A stretch of 64,000 nucleotides of DNA from Geodermatophilaceae bacterium URHB0062 (GCA_000620185.1 KK211087.1:186001-250000), one strand, 5' to 3'. Shown: positions 44,058 through 53,145, counted from the stretch's first letter. Numbers and translations are program-made. The notes: generated from the sequence alone by a model not told the origin.

Positions 44058-45358
44058 TGCGCGACGCGGCCCAGCGGCTGTACGCCCGCGACCGGGTGGT
44101 CGCCGGGGTCGAGAAGCTGCGGTTCTTCCCGTTGGCCCTCGAGTCCGGTGAGGGCTCGTGGCTCGTGGAGGCCGGCGGACGGCGGCTCCTCGACCTGTCG
44201 GCCACCTGGACGGCGTGCGGTCTCGGCCACGGGCATCCGGCTGTGCGCGAGGCATTGCTCCGGGCGGCGACAGCGCCGCCCGGGGCTGGTGCGCTCAGCG
44301 CCGTGCACGAGGACGCGGTCGCGCTCGCCGAGGAACTCCTGGATCTGACTCCGGGGGACGGCGACCGGCGGGTGTACTTCGGCCACGCGGGGTCGGACGC
44401 CAATGACGTGGCCATCCGGTCGGCCGTGCACGCCACGGGCCGGCCGACGGTGCTCGCCTTCGAGCACAGCTACCACGGTGGTATCGGCGTCGCGATGAAG
44501 GCCTCCGGCGTACACGTCGAGGCCGGCAGCGTCGCCACTGACGAGCAGGTGCGCTTCACGCCCTATCCGGACCCCTTCCGGAAGCCGGACCGCTACGAGC
44601 GGGTTCTCGCCGACCTCGACGCGGCCCTCGCCGGCGGGGACGTCGCCTGCCTGCTGGTGGAGCCGATCCTCTCCGACGGTGGCCTCGTGGTGCCCCCGGA
44701 CGGGTTCCTCGCCGAGGTCGCCGCACGATGCGCCGCCGTGGGCACGCTGCTGATCTGCGACGAGGTGAAGGTCGGCCTCGGCCGGCCGGGCACCTGGCAC
44801 GCCTTCGAGCACGACGGGATCACGCCGGACATCGTGACCTTCGGCAAGTCCCTCGGTGCGGGCGTGCCGATCTCGGCGGCGGTCGGCCCGGCGGGGGTGT
44901 TCGACGAGCCGGGCGCGTCGGCGCTGCTGACCCAGGCGGGTAACCCGTACAGCACCGCCGTCGCCCGGTCGGTTCTCGCGACCTATGCGGCTGAGGGGCT
45001 GGTCGAGCGGGCCGCCGCCGCGGGAGAGCGGCTGCGGCAGGGGCTGCGGGAGGCGACCGAGCACCTGGACGTCGTGGGAGAGGTGCGGGGTCGGGGTCTG
45101 GCCATCGGTGTGGATCTGGTGACCGACCGCCAAAGCCGACAACGGGACACCGCGCTCGCGGCCAAGACCGTCTACCGGGTGTGGGAACTCGGTGGTGTCG
45201 TCTTCTACGTGGGAGGCAACGTCCTCGAGGTCACGCCGCCGCTGGTGATCACCGACGACGAGGTGGACCGCGCCGTGGAGCTGCTCGCGCAGGGCATCGA
45301 GGACGCGGCCGCCGGCAAGGTCAGCGACGCCCAGGTCGCGCCCTTCGCAGGATGGTGA
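44057..45358 (+). CDS. class III PLP-dependent aminotransferase (433 aa)
   Basis: Fold type I class III transaminase. ICDEVKVGLGRPG (233-245, PLP-contacting Asp235) and FGKSLGAG (262-269, Lys264 Schiff base) are the cofactor motifs, and HSYHGG (137-142) is the phosphate-site region. Such enzymes move amino groups from omega-amines (GABA, putrescine, beta-alanine) to a keto acid. It overlaps the permease stop codon. It could deaminate the substrate before or after gamma-glutamylation, as PuuE does for GABA. Confidence 0.92.
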   Translation: MRDAAQRLYARDRVVAGVEKLRFFPLALESGEGSWLVEAGGRRLLDLSATWTACGLGHGHPAVREALLRAATAPPGAGALSAVHEDAVALAEELLDLTPGDGDRRVYFGHAGSDANDVAIRSAVHATGRPTVLAFEHSYHGGIGVAMKASGVHVEAGSVATDEQVRFTPYPDPFRKPDRYERVLADLDAALAGGDVACLLVEPILSDGGLVVPPDGFLAEVAARCAAVGTLLICDEVKVGLGRPGTWHAFEHDGITPDIVTFGKSLGAGVPISAAVGPAGVFDEPGASALLTQAGNPYSTAVARSVLATYAAEGLVERAAAAGERLRQGLREATEHLDVVGEVRGRGLAIGVDLVTDRQSRQRDTALAAKTVYRVWELGGVVFYVGGNVLEVTPPLVITDDEVDRAVELLAQGIEDAAAGKVSDAQVAPFAGW

Positions 45359-46500
45359 GTGTGGACCACGAGGCATTTCCCGGGCCGCTGGGTGAGACGG
45401 TCGCCGGCCTCTCCCTGGTCGACCACCACGCGCACGGCGCGTTGCGGGGGGCGGTCGACCGCCCGACGTTCGAGTCGATGATCACCGAGGGGCCGAGGCC
45501 GCACTCGGCGGGAACCGCGTTCGACTCGCAGGTCGGCTTCGCCATCCGGCGTTGGTGCGCCCCGCTGCTCGACCTGCCCGCCCACGCGCCTCCGGATGAG
45601 TACTGGGCGCGCCGGAGCGAACTGGGACAGGAGGAGGTCAACCGGCGGCTGCTCGGAGCGGCCGGCACCGCCACGTATCTCATCGAGACCGGCTACCTCG
45701 GGGACGCCGTCCTGACCCCCGAGGAGCACGCCGAGGTCTCCGGCGCGGCCGCCCGCGAGGTCGTCCGCCTCGAGACCGTGGCCGAGGGGCTGCTCGGGCA
45801 GGTGGACTCGGGCCGCGACTTCGTCGCGGAGTACCCGTCGGTGCTGGAGGAAGCAAGCCGCCTGGCAGTCGGTACCAAGAGCATCATCGCTTACCGCGCC
45901 GGATTCGACGTCGACCCGCAACGCCCGGACGATGCCGAGGTCGTGCAGGTCGTCGACCGCCTCTTCGGCGCCGCCTCCGGCGCCGTCCGGGTCGCGGATC
46001 CGGTACTCCTGCGCTACCTCCTGTGGTGCGGCGTCGACCGAGGCCTGCCGTTGCAGTTGCACAGCGGATACGGCGACCCGGATCTGGACCTGCACCGGGC
46101 GAACCCCCTGCTGCTGATGCCGTGGCTCCGGCAGGTGGAGCCGACCGGCGTCCCGGTGATGCTGCTGCACAACTACCCGTACCACCGCGAGGCGGGCTAC
46201 CTGGCCCAGATGTTCGACAACGTCTACTTCGACGTGGGATTGGGCCTCTTCTACTCCGGCAGCCAGAGCGTGCAGATCGTCGCCGAATCGCTCGAGGTGG
46301 CGCCGTTCACCAAGCAGCTGTACTCGTCGGACGCCTGGGGGCCGAGCGAGCTGCACCTCCTCGGGGCACAGCTGTGGCGGCGTGCGATCAGCCGGGTGGT
46401 CGGACAGTGGGTCCACGACGGGGAGTGGGCGCTGGGCGATGCGGAGCGCGTCCTGCACCTCATCGGTCACGAGAACGCCCGGCGGGTCTATCGGCTCTGA
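45352..46500 (+). CDS. amidohydrolase family protein (FluG N-domain-like, 382 aa)
   Basis: A TIM-barrel amidohydrolase with the metal motif DHHAHG near the N-terminus, His in LQLHSGYGDPD, LLHNYPYHREAG and an Asp in SSDAWGPSE near the end. Eukaryotic FluG/nodulin proteins fuse this type of domain to a glutamine-synthetase-like domain; here the two parts are separate genes in one cluster. The ATG overlaps the aminotransferase stop; in-frame GTG codons at 45355 and 45361 are alternatives. It probably hydrolyses a gamma-glutamyl or other amide made in the pathway. Confidence 0.85.
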   Translation: MVSVDHEAFPGPLGETVAGLSLVDHHAHGALRGAVDRPTFESMITEGPRPHSAGTAFDSQVGFAIRRWCAPLLDLPAHAPPDEYWARRSELGQEEVNRRLLGAAGTATYLIETGYLGDAVLTPEEHAEVSGAAAREVVRLETVAEGLLGQVDSGRDFVAEYPSVLEEASRLAVGTKSIIAYRAGFDVDPQRPDDAEVVQVVDRLFGAASGAVRVADPVLLRYLLWCGVDRGLPLQLHSGYGDPDLDLHRANPLLLMPWLRQVEPTGVPVMLLHNYPYHREAGYLAQMFDNVYFDVGLGLFYSGSQSVQIVAESLEVAPFTKQLYSSDAWGPSELHLLGAQLWRRAISRVVGQWVHDGEWALGDAERVLHLIGHENARRVYRL

Positions 46501-46579
46501 ATGCTCCGCTGAGACGCAGATGGTGCCCGTGCTTCGCAGCCGGCGCCGAAAAAGACGAAAGCGGTGAACACCTGCGGGA

Positions 46580-47023
46580 TCAGGAGCTGACGGGAGAGCG
46601 CCTGGACGTCTCCGTCGGATCGACGACCTCCCCACAGGCCTGACAGGTGACCTCCGGGATCAGGCGATGCCCACAGCTGTGCTGGAGGACCAGCGGGGGG
46701 CCCTCCACGCCGGCGAGGTGCTCGTCGCCCCATCGCAGCAGGGTCAGGATGACCGGGTAGAGGTCCCGGCCGGCGGTGGTGAGGCGGTACTCGAAGCGCT
46801 GCGGATGGTCGCTGTAGCGGTGACGCCGCAGGATGCCGGCCTCGACCAGCGTGCGGAGCCGCGCTGCCAGCGTGTCTCGCGGTGCTCCGGTGCGCCGGAT
46901 CATCTCGTCGAAGCGGCGGTTGCCCAGGAAGACCTCGCGCACGGCCAGCAGCGCCCACTTCTCGCCGACCACGTCGAGTGTGCGTGCGATGGAGCAGACG
47001 CGGGGTTCCGCCGGTGCTGCCAT
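46580..47023 (-). CDS. HxlR-family transcriptional regulator (147 aa)
   Basis: The winged helix is seen as CSIARTLDVVGEKWALLAVREVFLG, then RRFDEMIRRTGAPRDTLAARL and the wing RYSDHPQRFEYRLTTAG, typical of HxlR. A C-terminal tail with C-G-H and C-x-x-C residues (HSCGH, VTCQACGE) may bind zinc. The ATG lacks a ribosome binding site but has TATGCT six bases upstream, so the gene is probably leaderless. Divergent from an MFS pump that it likely controls. Confidence 0.9.
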   Translation of the reverse strand: MAAPAEPRVCSIARTLDVVGEKWALLAVREVFLGNRRFDEMIRRTGAPRDTLAARLRTLVEAGILRRHRYSDHPQRFEYRLTTAGRDLYPVILTLLRWGDEHLAGVEGPPLVLQHSCGHRLIPEVTCQACGEVVDPTETSRRSPVSS

Positions 47024-47029
47024 GCCGCG

Positions 47030-47093
47030 AGCATAACGCAACGAGTCTGATATCTGGACGGACTCACCTGCGAGGGGCTACCGTGCGTCCAGA
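47030..47093. promoter_or_regulatory. divergent hxlR/MFS control region
   Basis: On the minus strand TATGCT (47030-47035) is a -10 box 6 bases from the regulator ATG. An 8-base inverted repeat, TCTGGACG (47053-47060) and CGTCCAGA (47086-47093), overlaps the expected -35 region. A second pair, GAGTC (47043-47047) and GACTC (47061-47065), is nested beside it. This arrangement fits binding of HxlR dimers repressing both directions. Confidence 0.45.
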
Positions 47094-47120
47094 ATCCGAA
47101 CTGACTAGCGGGGGGCACTT

Positions 47121-48587
47121 GTGGCGTTTGGCAAGAGGTCGCCCGCATGGGCCGCTACCGAACCGGAGGCGAACGGGCGGACGGCGGCCGTGGTGGCAGT
47201 ACTGGCCATCGCGGTGTTCATGTCCAGCCTCGATCTGTTCATCGTCAACCTGGCGTTCCCCTCGATCGGGGAGGAGTACGCGGGCGCGGAGCTGGGCTCG
47301 CTGTCGTGGATCCTCAACGCGTACACGATCGTGTTCGCGGCGGTGCTGGTCCCCGCCGGACGGTGGGCCGACCGGGTCGGGCGCCGGCACGCGCTGGTTG
47401 CCGGACTGGCCGTGTTCACTGCCGGGTCGTTGCTCTGCGGCCTGGCCCCGGGGGTGGGCTGGCTGGTGGCGGCGAGGACGGTGCAGGCGGTCGGGGCCGG
47501 CGTGATGGTGCCCGCGTCGCTGTCGCTGCTGTTGGCCGTCGTCCCGCAGGAGCAGCGCGCCCGTGCGCTGGGGTCGTGGTCGGCGCTCGGCGCCCTGGGC
47601 GCGGCTCTCGGGCCGGTGATCGGTGGTGGTCTGGTCGAGATCGGGTGGCGATGGGTCTTCTGGGTGAACCTGCCGGTGGGGGTCGTGGCGATCCTGCTGG
47701 CACTGCGCCTGGTGCCCGAGAGCCGCGACGAGACGCGGCGGAGTCGACCCGACCTCCTCGGCGCGCTACTTCTGGCGCTGGCGGTCGGCCTGGTTGCCGG
47801 GGCGCTCGTCGAGGTGGCGGACTGGGGATGGGCGTCGTCCGGCTTCCTGGGCCTGCTGCTGGCCGCAGCCCTGTGCACGGGAGCGGTCGTGGCGCGCTCG
47901 TTCCGGCATCCGGCCCCGGTTCTGGAGCCGGGCCTGTTCCGATCCCGGACGTTCTCCGGGGCGGGCGCTGCGTCGGTGTTGTACTACGCGGCCTTCGGCG
48001 CCTTCCTCCTCAACACCGTCGAGTACCTCACCACGGTCTGGCGCTTCACGCCCCTGGAAGCGGGCCTGGCCATTGCTCCGGGCCCGTTGATGGTGCTGCC
48101 GTTCGCGCGCCTCGTCGCGCCCCGGTTGATCCCCTTGCTGGGTGGGGCCGGGCGAGTGGCCGCCCTGGGCTGCGGGGTGGGCGCCGCCGCGCAGGTGCTG
48201 TGGCTGGTGCTCCTCCAGATCGAGCCGGCCTACGCGACGCACCTGCTGCCGGCCCAGTTGCTCGGCGGGGCGGGGGTGGGGTTGGCCATCCCCTCGCTGC
48301 TGGGGGCGGGAAGCGCCGGCTTGCCGCCGGCGAGCCTGGGCACCGGCAGCGGGATCCTGAACATGGCCCGGCAGGTCGGCACCGTGCTGGGAGTGGCTGC
48401 GCTCGTCGCGGCGCTCACGGTTGCCGCCCCCGATCCGCTCACTCCGTTCCGGCGCGGCATCGCCCTGACCATCGCCTTCTTCGTCGCGGCCGGGGTCGTC
48501 TGTGTCGCCGTCCTGGCCCGGCGCATCCGACCCGCAGCCGCAGTTGCCGCGGCGCTCCCGGACCACCGACCGCAGGAGGCAGCATGA
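47121..48587 (+). CDS. MFS transporter, DHA2 (EmrB/QacA-like) drug efflux family (488 aa)
   Basis: Fourteen hydrophobic helices are expected. VFMSSLDLFIVNLAFPSIG at helix 1, WADRVGRRHALVAG (motif A) and GAALGPVIGGGLVEIGWRW (motif C, antiporter) are visible. Proton-driven efflux of drugs, dyes or acidic metabolites is the usual role. GTG start after a GGGGGG run. The stop overlaps the start of a thioesterase (ATGA), suggesting export and hydrolysis of a related acyl compound, both under the divergent HxlR regulator. Confidence 0.92.
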   Translation: MAFGKRSPAWAATEPEANGRTAAVVAVLAIAVFMSSLDLFIVNLAFPSIGEEYAGAELGSLSWILNAYTIVFAAVLVPAGRWADRVGRRHALVAGLAVFTAGSLLCGLAPGVGWLVAARTVQAVGAGVMVPASLSLLLAVVPQEQRARALGSWSALGALGAALGPVIGGGLVEIGWRWVFWVNLPVGVVAILLALRLVPESRDETRRSRPDLLGALLLALAVGLVAGALVEVADWGWASSGFLGLLLAAALCTGAVVARSFRHPAPVLEPGLFRSRTFSGAGAASVLYYAAFGAFLLNTVEYLTTVWRFTPLEAGLAIAPGPLMVLPFARLVAPRLIPLLGGAGRVAALGCGVGAAAQVLWLVLLQIEPAYATHLLPAQLLGGAGVGLAIPSLLGAGSAGLPPASLGTGSGILNMARQVGTVLGVAALVAALTVAAPDPLTPFRRGIALTIAFFVAAGVVCVAVLARRIRPAAAVAAALPDHRPQEAA

Positions 48588-49117
48588 GACCGGACGACGG
48601 CTCGCCCCCCGACGGCTGGGGCGCCCCCCGGTCGAGGACCGTCACCTGGTGGGACCCGATGATCGGCGTCCAGGCGATGCACGACCTCAGTGGCCGCGAA
48701 TACCTGCAGGCAATGATCGACGGCCGGCTGCCCCCAGCACCCATCGGCGGGCTGATGGCCATGACCGCGGTCTCCGTGGGCGAGGGGACGGTGGAGTTCC
48801 GGTGCCAGCCTGACGAGTCGGCCTACAACCCCATCGGCGGCGTGCACGGTGGCCTTGTCTGCACGCTCCTCGACTCCGTCGCCGGTTGCGCGGTGCACAG
48901 CACGCTGCCGGCGGGAGTGGGCTACACGAGTCTGGAGATCAAGGTCAGCTACCTGCGCCCGGTTCGGCATGGGGGAGGGGAGCTGACCGCGACCGGCCGG
49001 GTCACCAAACCAGGACGTCGAGCCGCCTTCGCCGACGGCGAGGTGCGCGACGCGGACGGCAGGTTGATCGCCACGGCGTCGAGCACCTGCCTGGTCTTCC
49101 CACTCGGCGACCGATGA
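48584..49117 (+). CDS. PaaI-family hotdog thioesterase (177 aa)
   Basis: The hotdog fold with the PaaI signature is seen in NPIGGVHGGLVCTLLDSVAGCAV, followed by YTSLEIKVSYLRPV and a C-terminal strand. Acyl-CoA thioesters, often aryl-CoA, are hydrolysed. The first 60 residues form an N-terminal extension beyond the minimal domain. ATG overlaps the MFS stop, with AGGAGG upstream, so it is in an operon with the pump. Confidence 0.88.
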   Translation: MRPDDGSPPDGWGAPRSRTVTWWDPMIGVQAMHDLSGREYLQAMIDGRLPPAPIGGLMAMTAVSVGEGTVEFRCQPDESAYNPIGGVHGGLVCTLLDSVAGCAVHSTLPAGVGYTSLEIKVSYLRPVRHGGGELTATGRVTKPGRRAAFADGEVRDADGRLIATASSTCLVFPLGDR

Positions 49118-49175
49118 CGCGGCGACTGTCGCTGATGTCGCGCCGGTCGGCGAGCGACGACGGCGACGAGAAGCG

Positions 49176-50177
49176 ATGAAAGCGTTCGTGGTGGAGCGGT
49201 ACGGCAGCGAAGCCGGTGCGCGGATGCGCGAGGTGCCCGAGCCGGACCTGGGTGAACACGACGTCCTGGTGCAGGTGCGGGCGGCGAGCGTCAATCCCCT
49301 GGACGTCAAGATCCGGGACGGCGAGTTCAAGCTGATCCTGCCCTACCGCGTGCCCTTCGTACTGGGCCACGACATGGCAGGCGAGGTCGTGCGTGTGGGC
49401 TCGGCGGTGCGGTCGTTCGCGCCGGGCGACGAGGTCTACGCCCGGCCCCGCAAGGACCGCATCGGCACCCTTTCCGAGTTGATGGCCGTCCACGAGGACG
49501 ACGTGGCCGCCAAGCCGTCCACCCTCTCGATGGTGGAGGCGGCCGCGCTACCCCTCGTCGCGCTGACCGCGTGGCAGGCGCTCGTCGAGCGCGCGGACGT
49601 GCGGCCCGGTCAGAAGGTCCTCGTCCACGCGGGCTCGGGCGGTGTCGGCACGATCGCGATCCAACTCGCCAAGCACCTCGGGGCACACGTCGCGACGACG
49701 GCGGGCACGGCCAATGTCACGTGGGTCCAGCGTCTGGGCGCAGATGTGGTCGTCGACTACCGGCGGGACGACTTCGAGACCATCCTGCGCGACTACGACG
49801 TGGTCCTGGACAGTCTGGGCGGAGAGACGCTCGAGAAGTCCTTCCGCGTGCTGAAGCCTGGCGGACTCGCCATCGGCATCGCCGGCCCGCCCGACCTCGC
49901 CTTCGCGAGGGAGATCAACGCACATCCGATCGTCCGCCTCGCGACGATGCTGCTCAGTGCTCGCCCCAAGTTGCGGGCCCGCAGACGCCATGTGAGGTAC
50001 GCGTTCCTCTTCATGCGGGCCAGCGGCGAGCAGCTCCGCGCGGTCACCGCCCTCGTCGACGCCGGCGCCATCACACCTGTCGTGGACCGGGTCTTCTCGT
50101 TCGAGTCGACCAAAGAGGCCATGGCCTACGTCGCTAGCGGACGGGCCAAGGGCAAGGTCGTGGTCACCATGGGCTGA
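49176..50177 (+). CDS. NADPH:quinone oxidoreductase-like zinc-free dehydrogenase (333 aa)
   Basis: A medium-chain dehydrogenase without zinc-binding Cys. GHDMAGEVVRVG (GroES-like domain), VLVHAGSGGVGTIAIQLAKHLGAHV (nucleotide loop) and VVDYRRDDFE are typical of QOR/zeta-crystallin proteins that reduce quinones or enones. It lies 58 bases after the thioesterase on the same strand and may extend that operon. The specific acceptor is unknown. Confidence 0.92.
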   Translation: MKAFVVERYGSEAGARMREVPEPDLGEHDVLVQVRAASVNPLDVKIRDGEFKLILPYRVPFVLGHDMAGEVVRVGSAVRSFAPGDEVYARPRKDRIGTLSELMAVHEDDVAAKPSTLSMVEAAALPLVALTAWQALVERADVRPGQKVLVHAGSGGVGTIAIQLAKHLGAHVATTAGTANVTWVQRLGADVVVDYRRDDFETILRDYDVVLDSLGGETLEKSFRVLKPGGLAIGIAGPPDLAFAREINAHPIVRLATMLLSARPKLRARRRHVRYAFLFMRASGEQLRAVTALVDAGAITPVVDRVFSFESTKEAMAYVASGRAKGKVVVTMG

Positions 50178-50302
50178 CCTGTCTCGGCCGATCGCGGCGC
50201 CGGAGAAGGGGTCGCAGCACGAACAAGGCGGACTTGACGCGGGGCGAGGGCGGGCTTGCGGATGGCCGGCGGCAAGCGTCCTCCTTACCCGAGGAGAGGC
50301 GG

Positions 50303-50563
50303 TCAGGCTGTCAGCGCGCGGCAGATCCAGCACAGTGGGGCCGCGACCGGGGCGTCAGCGGGGTCGTCGGGCCAGGACCACTGGGCCGGGTCCAGAAGGC
50401 TCACCGGTGCCAGGCAGACCGACCGGCCGACGATGAGCCCTGCTCCGCTGACCGCGTGCAGTCGGCCCTCGGGCACGTGCAGTGACTCACCGTCGCCGTT
50501 CAGGGACCGCAGTGCGTCCGCTCCCACCGTCCAGTGCTCGCGGTTCTCGGTGTGCGGGGTCAT
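50303..50563 (-). CDS. hypothetical protein (86 aa)
   Basis: A small protein with a plausible folded composition: TVGADALRSLNGDGESLHV, a central hydrophobic strand (GLIVGRSVCLAPVSLL) and a C-terminal CWICRALTA. There is no recognised family and only a weak ribosome binding site. It follows the STAS-like gene on the same strand after about 40 bases and may share its promoter. Confidence 0.6.
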   Translation of the reverse strand: MTPHTENREHWTVGADALRSLNGDGESLHVPEGRLHAVSGAGLIVGRSVCLAPVSLLDPAQWSWPDDPADAPVAAPLCWICRALTA

Positions 50564-50600
50564 GGGCGCCCGTCGCGCATGGCGAGGCCAGGTCCGGGCG

Positions 50601-50939
50601 TCACCGGAGCAGCAGGCGAACGCCGTCGCGGCGCAGCAGCCGGGCGTGATCGGCGAGGAGCCCGCGCGCCTCGTCGGCGGTGGTCGCCGATCGGAGCCGC
50701 ACGACGATCTGCCGATGGCCGAGCTGCTGGAGCGCGGTCACGGTCCGGCACAACGTTTCGGCCCCGACCTGGTCGAGGTGGCCGTGGGCGGAGATGACGC
50801 CAGCGGTCTCGTCGGTTCGCGCGGTGAACAACGGGGGCTGTGGCTGGGCCGCCTCGTCGGTGGTGCGCCCAGCCGTGGCCGGCTCGGGAACATGTTGTCC
50901 GGACGCAGTTGAACGGCGGTGGGCCGCTTCTTGACTCAC
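50601..50939 (-). CDS. STAS-like small protein (112 aa)
   Basis: After a polar N-terminal 45 residues, the sequence reads like a STAS/anti-sigma-antagonist domain: VISAHGHLDQVGAETLCRTV, LQQLGHRQIVVRL, then a helix and final strand GVRLLLR. The phosphorylatable D-S-S-G core of classic antagonists is absent (ATTADEARGLLADH there), so it may be a non-phosphorylated variant. GTG start with a GGGGG box. Confidence 0.65.
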   Translation of the reverse strand: MSQEAAHRRSTASGQHVPEPATAGRTTDEAAQPQPPLFTARTDETAGVISAHGHLDQVGAETLCRTVTALQQLGHRQIVVRLRSATTADEARGLLADHARLLRRDGVRLLLR

Positions 50940-51133
50940 ACCCCCATCGTTACGAGTCCGTACGGTATCGCTAGAGACCTAAGTCCCGGTCGAAGTTCCG
51001 ACGGATCTGCCGACCGCGGGCCGACACGGATGTGTCGCGCTCGGTTACGCGCTGCGGTCGGTGGGTCGGTGCGCTCGTGTCCCCGTGTCGTGGACCGGCT
51101 GTTGATCGACCTCGACGACGAACTGCCCGAGCT

Positions 51134-52102
51134 TCATCTATGGGCGAGGTGACTGGCTCTCACGCTCATGAGCAGGTCCCGGAACTTGGCAGGTTCCTCG
51201 TGGTGGGGCGTATGTGCTGAGCATTCGAACCACACCAGTTGTTTGCTCGGTGCCGTGAGGGAGTCGTAGAACCGTTGGGCCGCGTCGCCAGGCGCCACGC
51301 GGTCCAGGCGCCCCTGCGCCATCACGATCGGGACGTCGACGCGCGGCATGGTCCGAACCAGATCCGTGGTGGCGAGCTCGGGCAGCAGCGCGGCCCGTGA
51401 CGCGCTGATACCCCGAACCGTGCGGATGACGTCGACGGTCGAGTAATCGGGCGAGCGCACCAGGCTGCCGAGCTGCGCGCGCAGCAGGCCCCGGTAGTTC
51501 TCGTGGGTCGTGATGCCACCGAAGTCGGCCAGCCAGCGGGCACGGACGCGGAACCGCCTCACATCCGTGTGCGGGGGCGGTCCGATGGCCTCCAGTTGCC
51601 GGACTGCGCCCCGGTTGCCGCGCTGGCGGGCGACGTCCAGCGCGAAGGCATAGGCGTGGTCCTCCGCCGCTCGCACGTCGATGTCCATGCCGGCCGCCAC
51701 CAATGCCGCCACGAGGTCTGGACGTCGCGCAGCGGCCCAGGCAGCAAAGGTGGCGCCGAAGGAGAACCCGGCGATGAACGTCTTCCCGCCGAACCGATCA
51801 CGGAGGACCCGCAACAGAGCAATCGTGTCGTCCACCATCGCGGCCACGCTGATGTCGAAACGGTTCGAGTTCCTGCGCAGTGAGGGCGCGGAGAGTCCGG
51901 TGCCCCGTTGGTCCCAATAGACGACGGTGAAGCCGGCTTCCAGTCCGAGATCGCGCTCGAAGCGCCGTCTGTCGTTGATCAATGGCAGGCCGGGGCCCTG
52001 CTGCATCAGGAGCAGCACCGGGTTGGACGCGTCGGCCCCGCGGACGCGGATCCACTGGGTGATGCCACCGAGCTGGACCCCCTCGAGGGTGTCGATCTCC
52101 AT
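51134..52102 (-). CDS. alpha/beta hydrolase, proline iminopeptidase-like (322 aa)
   Basis: MQQGPGLPL takes the place of the HGGPG oxyanion loop of proline iminopeptidases, followed by VVYWDQRGTGLS, the elbow AGFSFGATFA (Ser nucleophile), an acid in MAQGRLDRVAP and His in SAHTPHHEEP. The start is fixed by AGGAGG before the ATG. The first Gly of HGGPG being Gln is uncommon and may shift substrate preference. It stands just downstream of the saccharopine-dehydrogenase-like gene, same strand, 56 bases apart. Confidence 0.88.
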   Translation of the reverse strand: MEIDTLEGVQLGGITQWIRVRGADASNPVLLLMQQGPGLPLINDRRRFERDLGLEAGFTVVYWDQRGTGLSAPSLRRNSNRFDISVAAMVDDTIALLRVLRDRFGGKTFIAGFSFGATFAAWAAARRPDLVAALVAAGMDIDVRAAEDHAYAFALDVARQRGNRGAVRQLEAIGPPPHTDVRRFRVRARWLADFGGITTHENYRGLLRAQLGSLVRSPDYSTVDVIRTVRGISASRAALLPELATTDLVRTMPRVDVPIVMAQGRLDRVAPGDAAQRFYDSLTAPSKQLVWFECSAHTPHHEEPAKFRDLLMSVRASHLAHR

Positions 52103-52158
52103 GAGTCCTCCTGTCGGCCGACCGTCCGGGCGGAATCCACCGGGCCGCCCATCCCGTC

Positions 52159-53145
52159 TCATGCCGGCACTCCGTCGACGATCACCCGAGCGCCGATGGC
52201 CCGCGTGATCAGGGCCGGGCCGAGGAGCCGGCCCGCCGTCCATGCGCCGGGGGCGGCTCCGGCCAGAACACGCGCAGTGGTCTCGGCGGCGATGGCGGCC
52301 ATGGCGCGAAGGCCGTCACCCGCCACCAGTTCGGCCGCGGAAGTGGTTCCGTCCGCGGCGACGACCTCGGCCCAGGCGGCGGAGTCGAGCACGCTGACGG
52401 GCGCAGCGGGGTCGGCGATGTACGCCACGACATCGGGAGCCCCGCTGGCCCTTCGGGCCGCCTCGAGGTCACCGACCGGACCCGGCAACACCCGCCGGGG
52501 GGCGCCGCCGAAGGTCAGGATGGTGGCGCCGCTGCCCAGCGGCTCCCGGACCACCTGGCCGTCCCGGTAGGTGATGGCGCCGTGGGATTGGGACTCCTCG
52601 ATCGTCCGGCGCACACCCTCGCCATGGCGGGTCACCTGCGCAGCGGCAGCGACACGCACACCAGCGGGCACCGCGCCCGATGGAGCCACCAGGCGCAGGA
52701 CCAGCGTCTCGGTCGCGGCCGGCCCGAAGCCGGCACCGGTGACCAGCGCGACCCCCACTGCGCGGGCGTGGTCGTCGCGATCCAGGAGGTCTCGCACAGC
52801 AGACCATTCGTTCGCGATGTCCACGTAGGGGGTACGCGCGGCGAGACAGGCGTCGGCCACCGGCCCGGCCAGCCGGGCGAACGGTCCGACGGTGGACACG
52901 ACCACCCGCACGCCGGCGAGGGCGTCGGCCAGGGACGCCGCGTCCCCGACGTCGACGGTGCGCACGGCCGTCGTCGCCCCACGGCCCGCCATGACCCGAG
53001 CCAGATCCTCGAGCGGCCCGAGGTGGCGTCCGGCCAACCGGAGGGAGAGGCCGCGTCCGGCCAGCTCGGCCGCGATGAGCCGGCCGCTGCTCCCCGCCGC
53101 GCCCAGCAGCAGAACATCGCGGGACGTCGTGGTCACGGGGTCCAT
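52159..53145 (-). CDS. saccharopine dehydrogenase-like NAD(P)-binding protein (328 aa)
   Basis: The N-terminal Rossmann domain shows LLLGAAGSSGRLIAAELAGRG and SLRLAGRHLGPLEDLA, followed by VVVSTVGPFARLAGPV and TPYVDIANEW, the pattern of saccharopine-dehydrogenase-like/trans-acting enoyl reductase proteins. Family members reduce diverse substrates, and true lysine metabolism is unlikely for this short form. The ATG follows a GAGAGAG run. A Crp-type site lies 70-84 bases upstream, and a Crp regulator gene follows directly beyond it. Confidence 0.83.
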   Translation of the reverse strand: MDPVTTTSRDVLLLGAAGSSGRLIAAELAGRGLSLRLAGRHLGPLEDLARVMAGRGATTAVRTVDVGDAASLADALAGVRVVVSTVGPFARLAGPVADACLAARTPYVDIANEWSAVRDLLDRDDHARAVGVALVTGAGFGPAATETLVLRLVAPSGAVPAGVRVAAAAQVTRHGEGVRRTIEESQSHGAITYRDGQVVREPLGSGATILTFGGAPRRVLPGPVGDLEAARRASGAPDVVAYIADPAAPVSVLDSAAWAEVVAADGTTSAAELVAGDGLRAMAAIAAETTARVLAGAAPGAWTAGRLLGPALITRAIGARVIVDGVPA

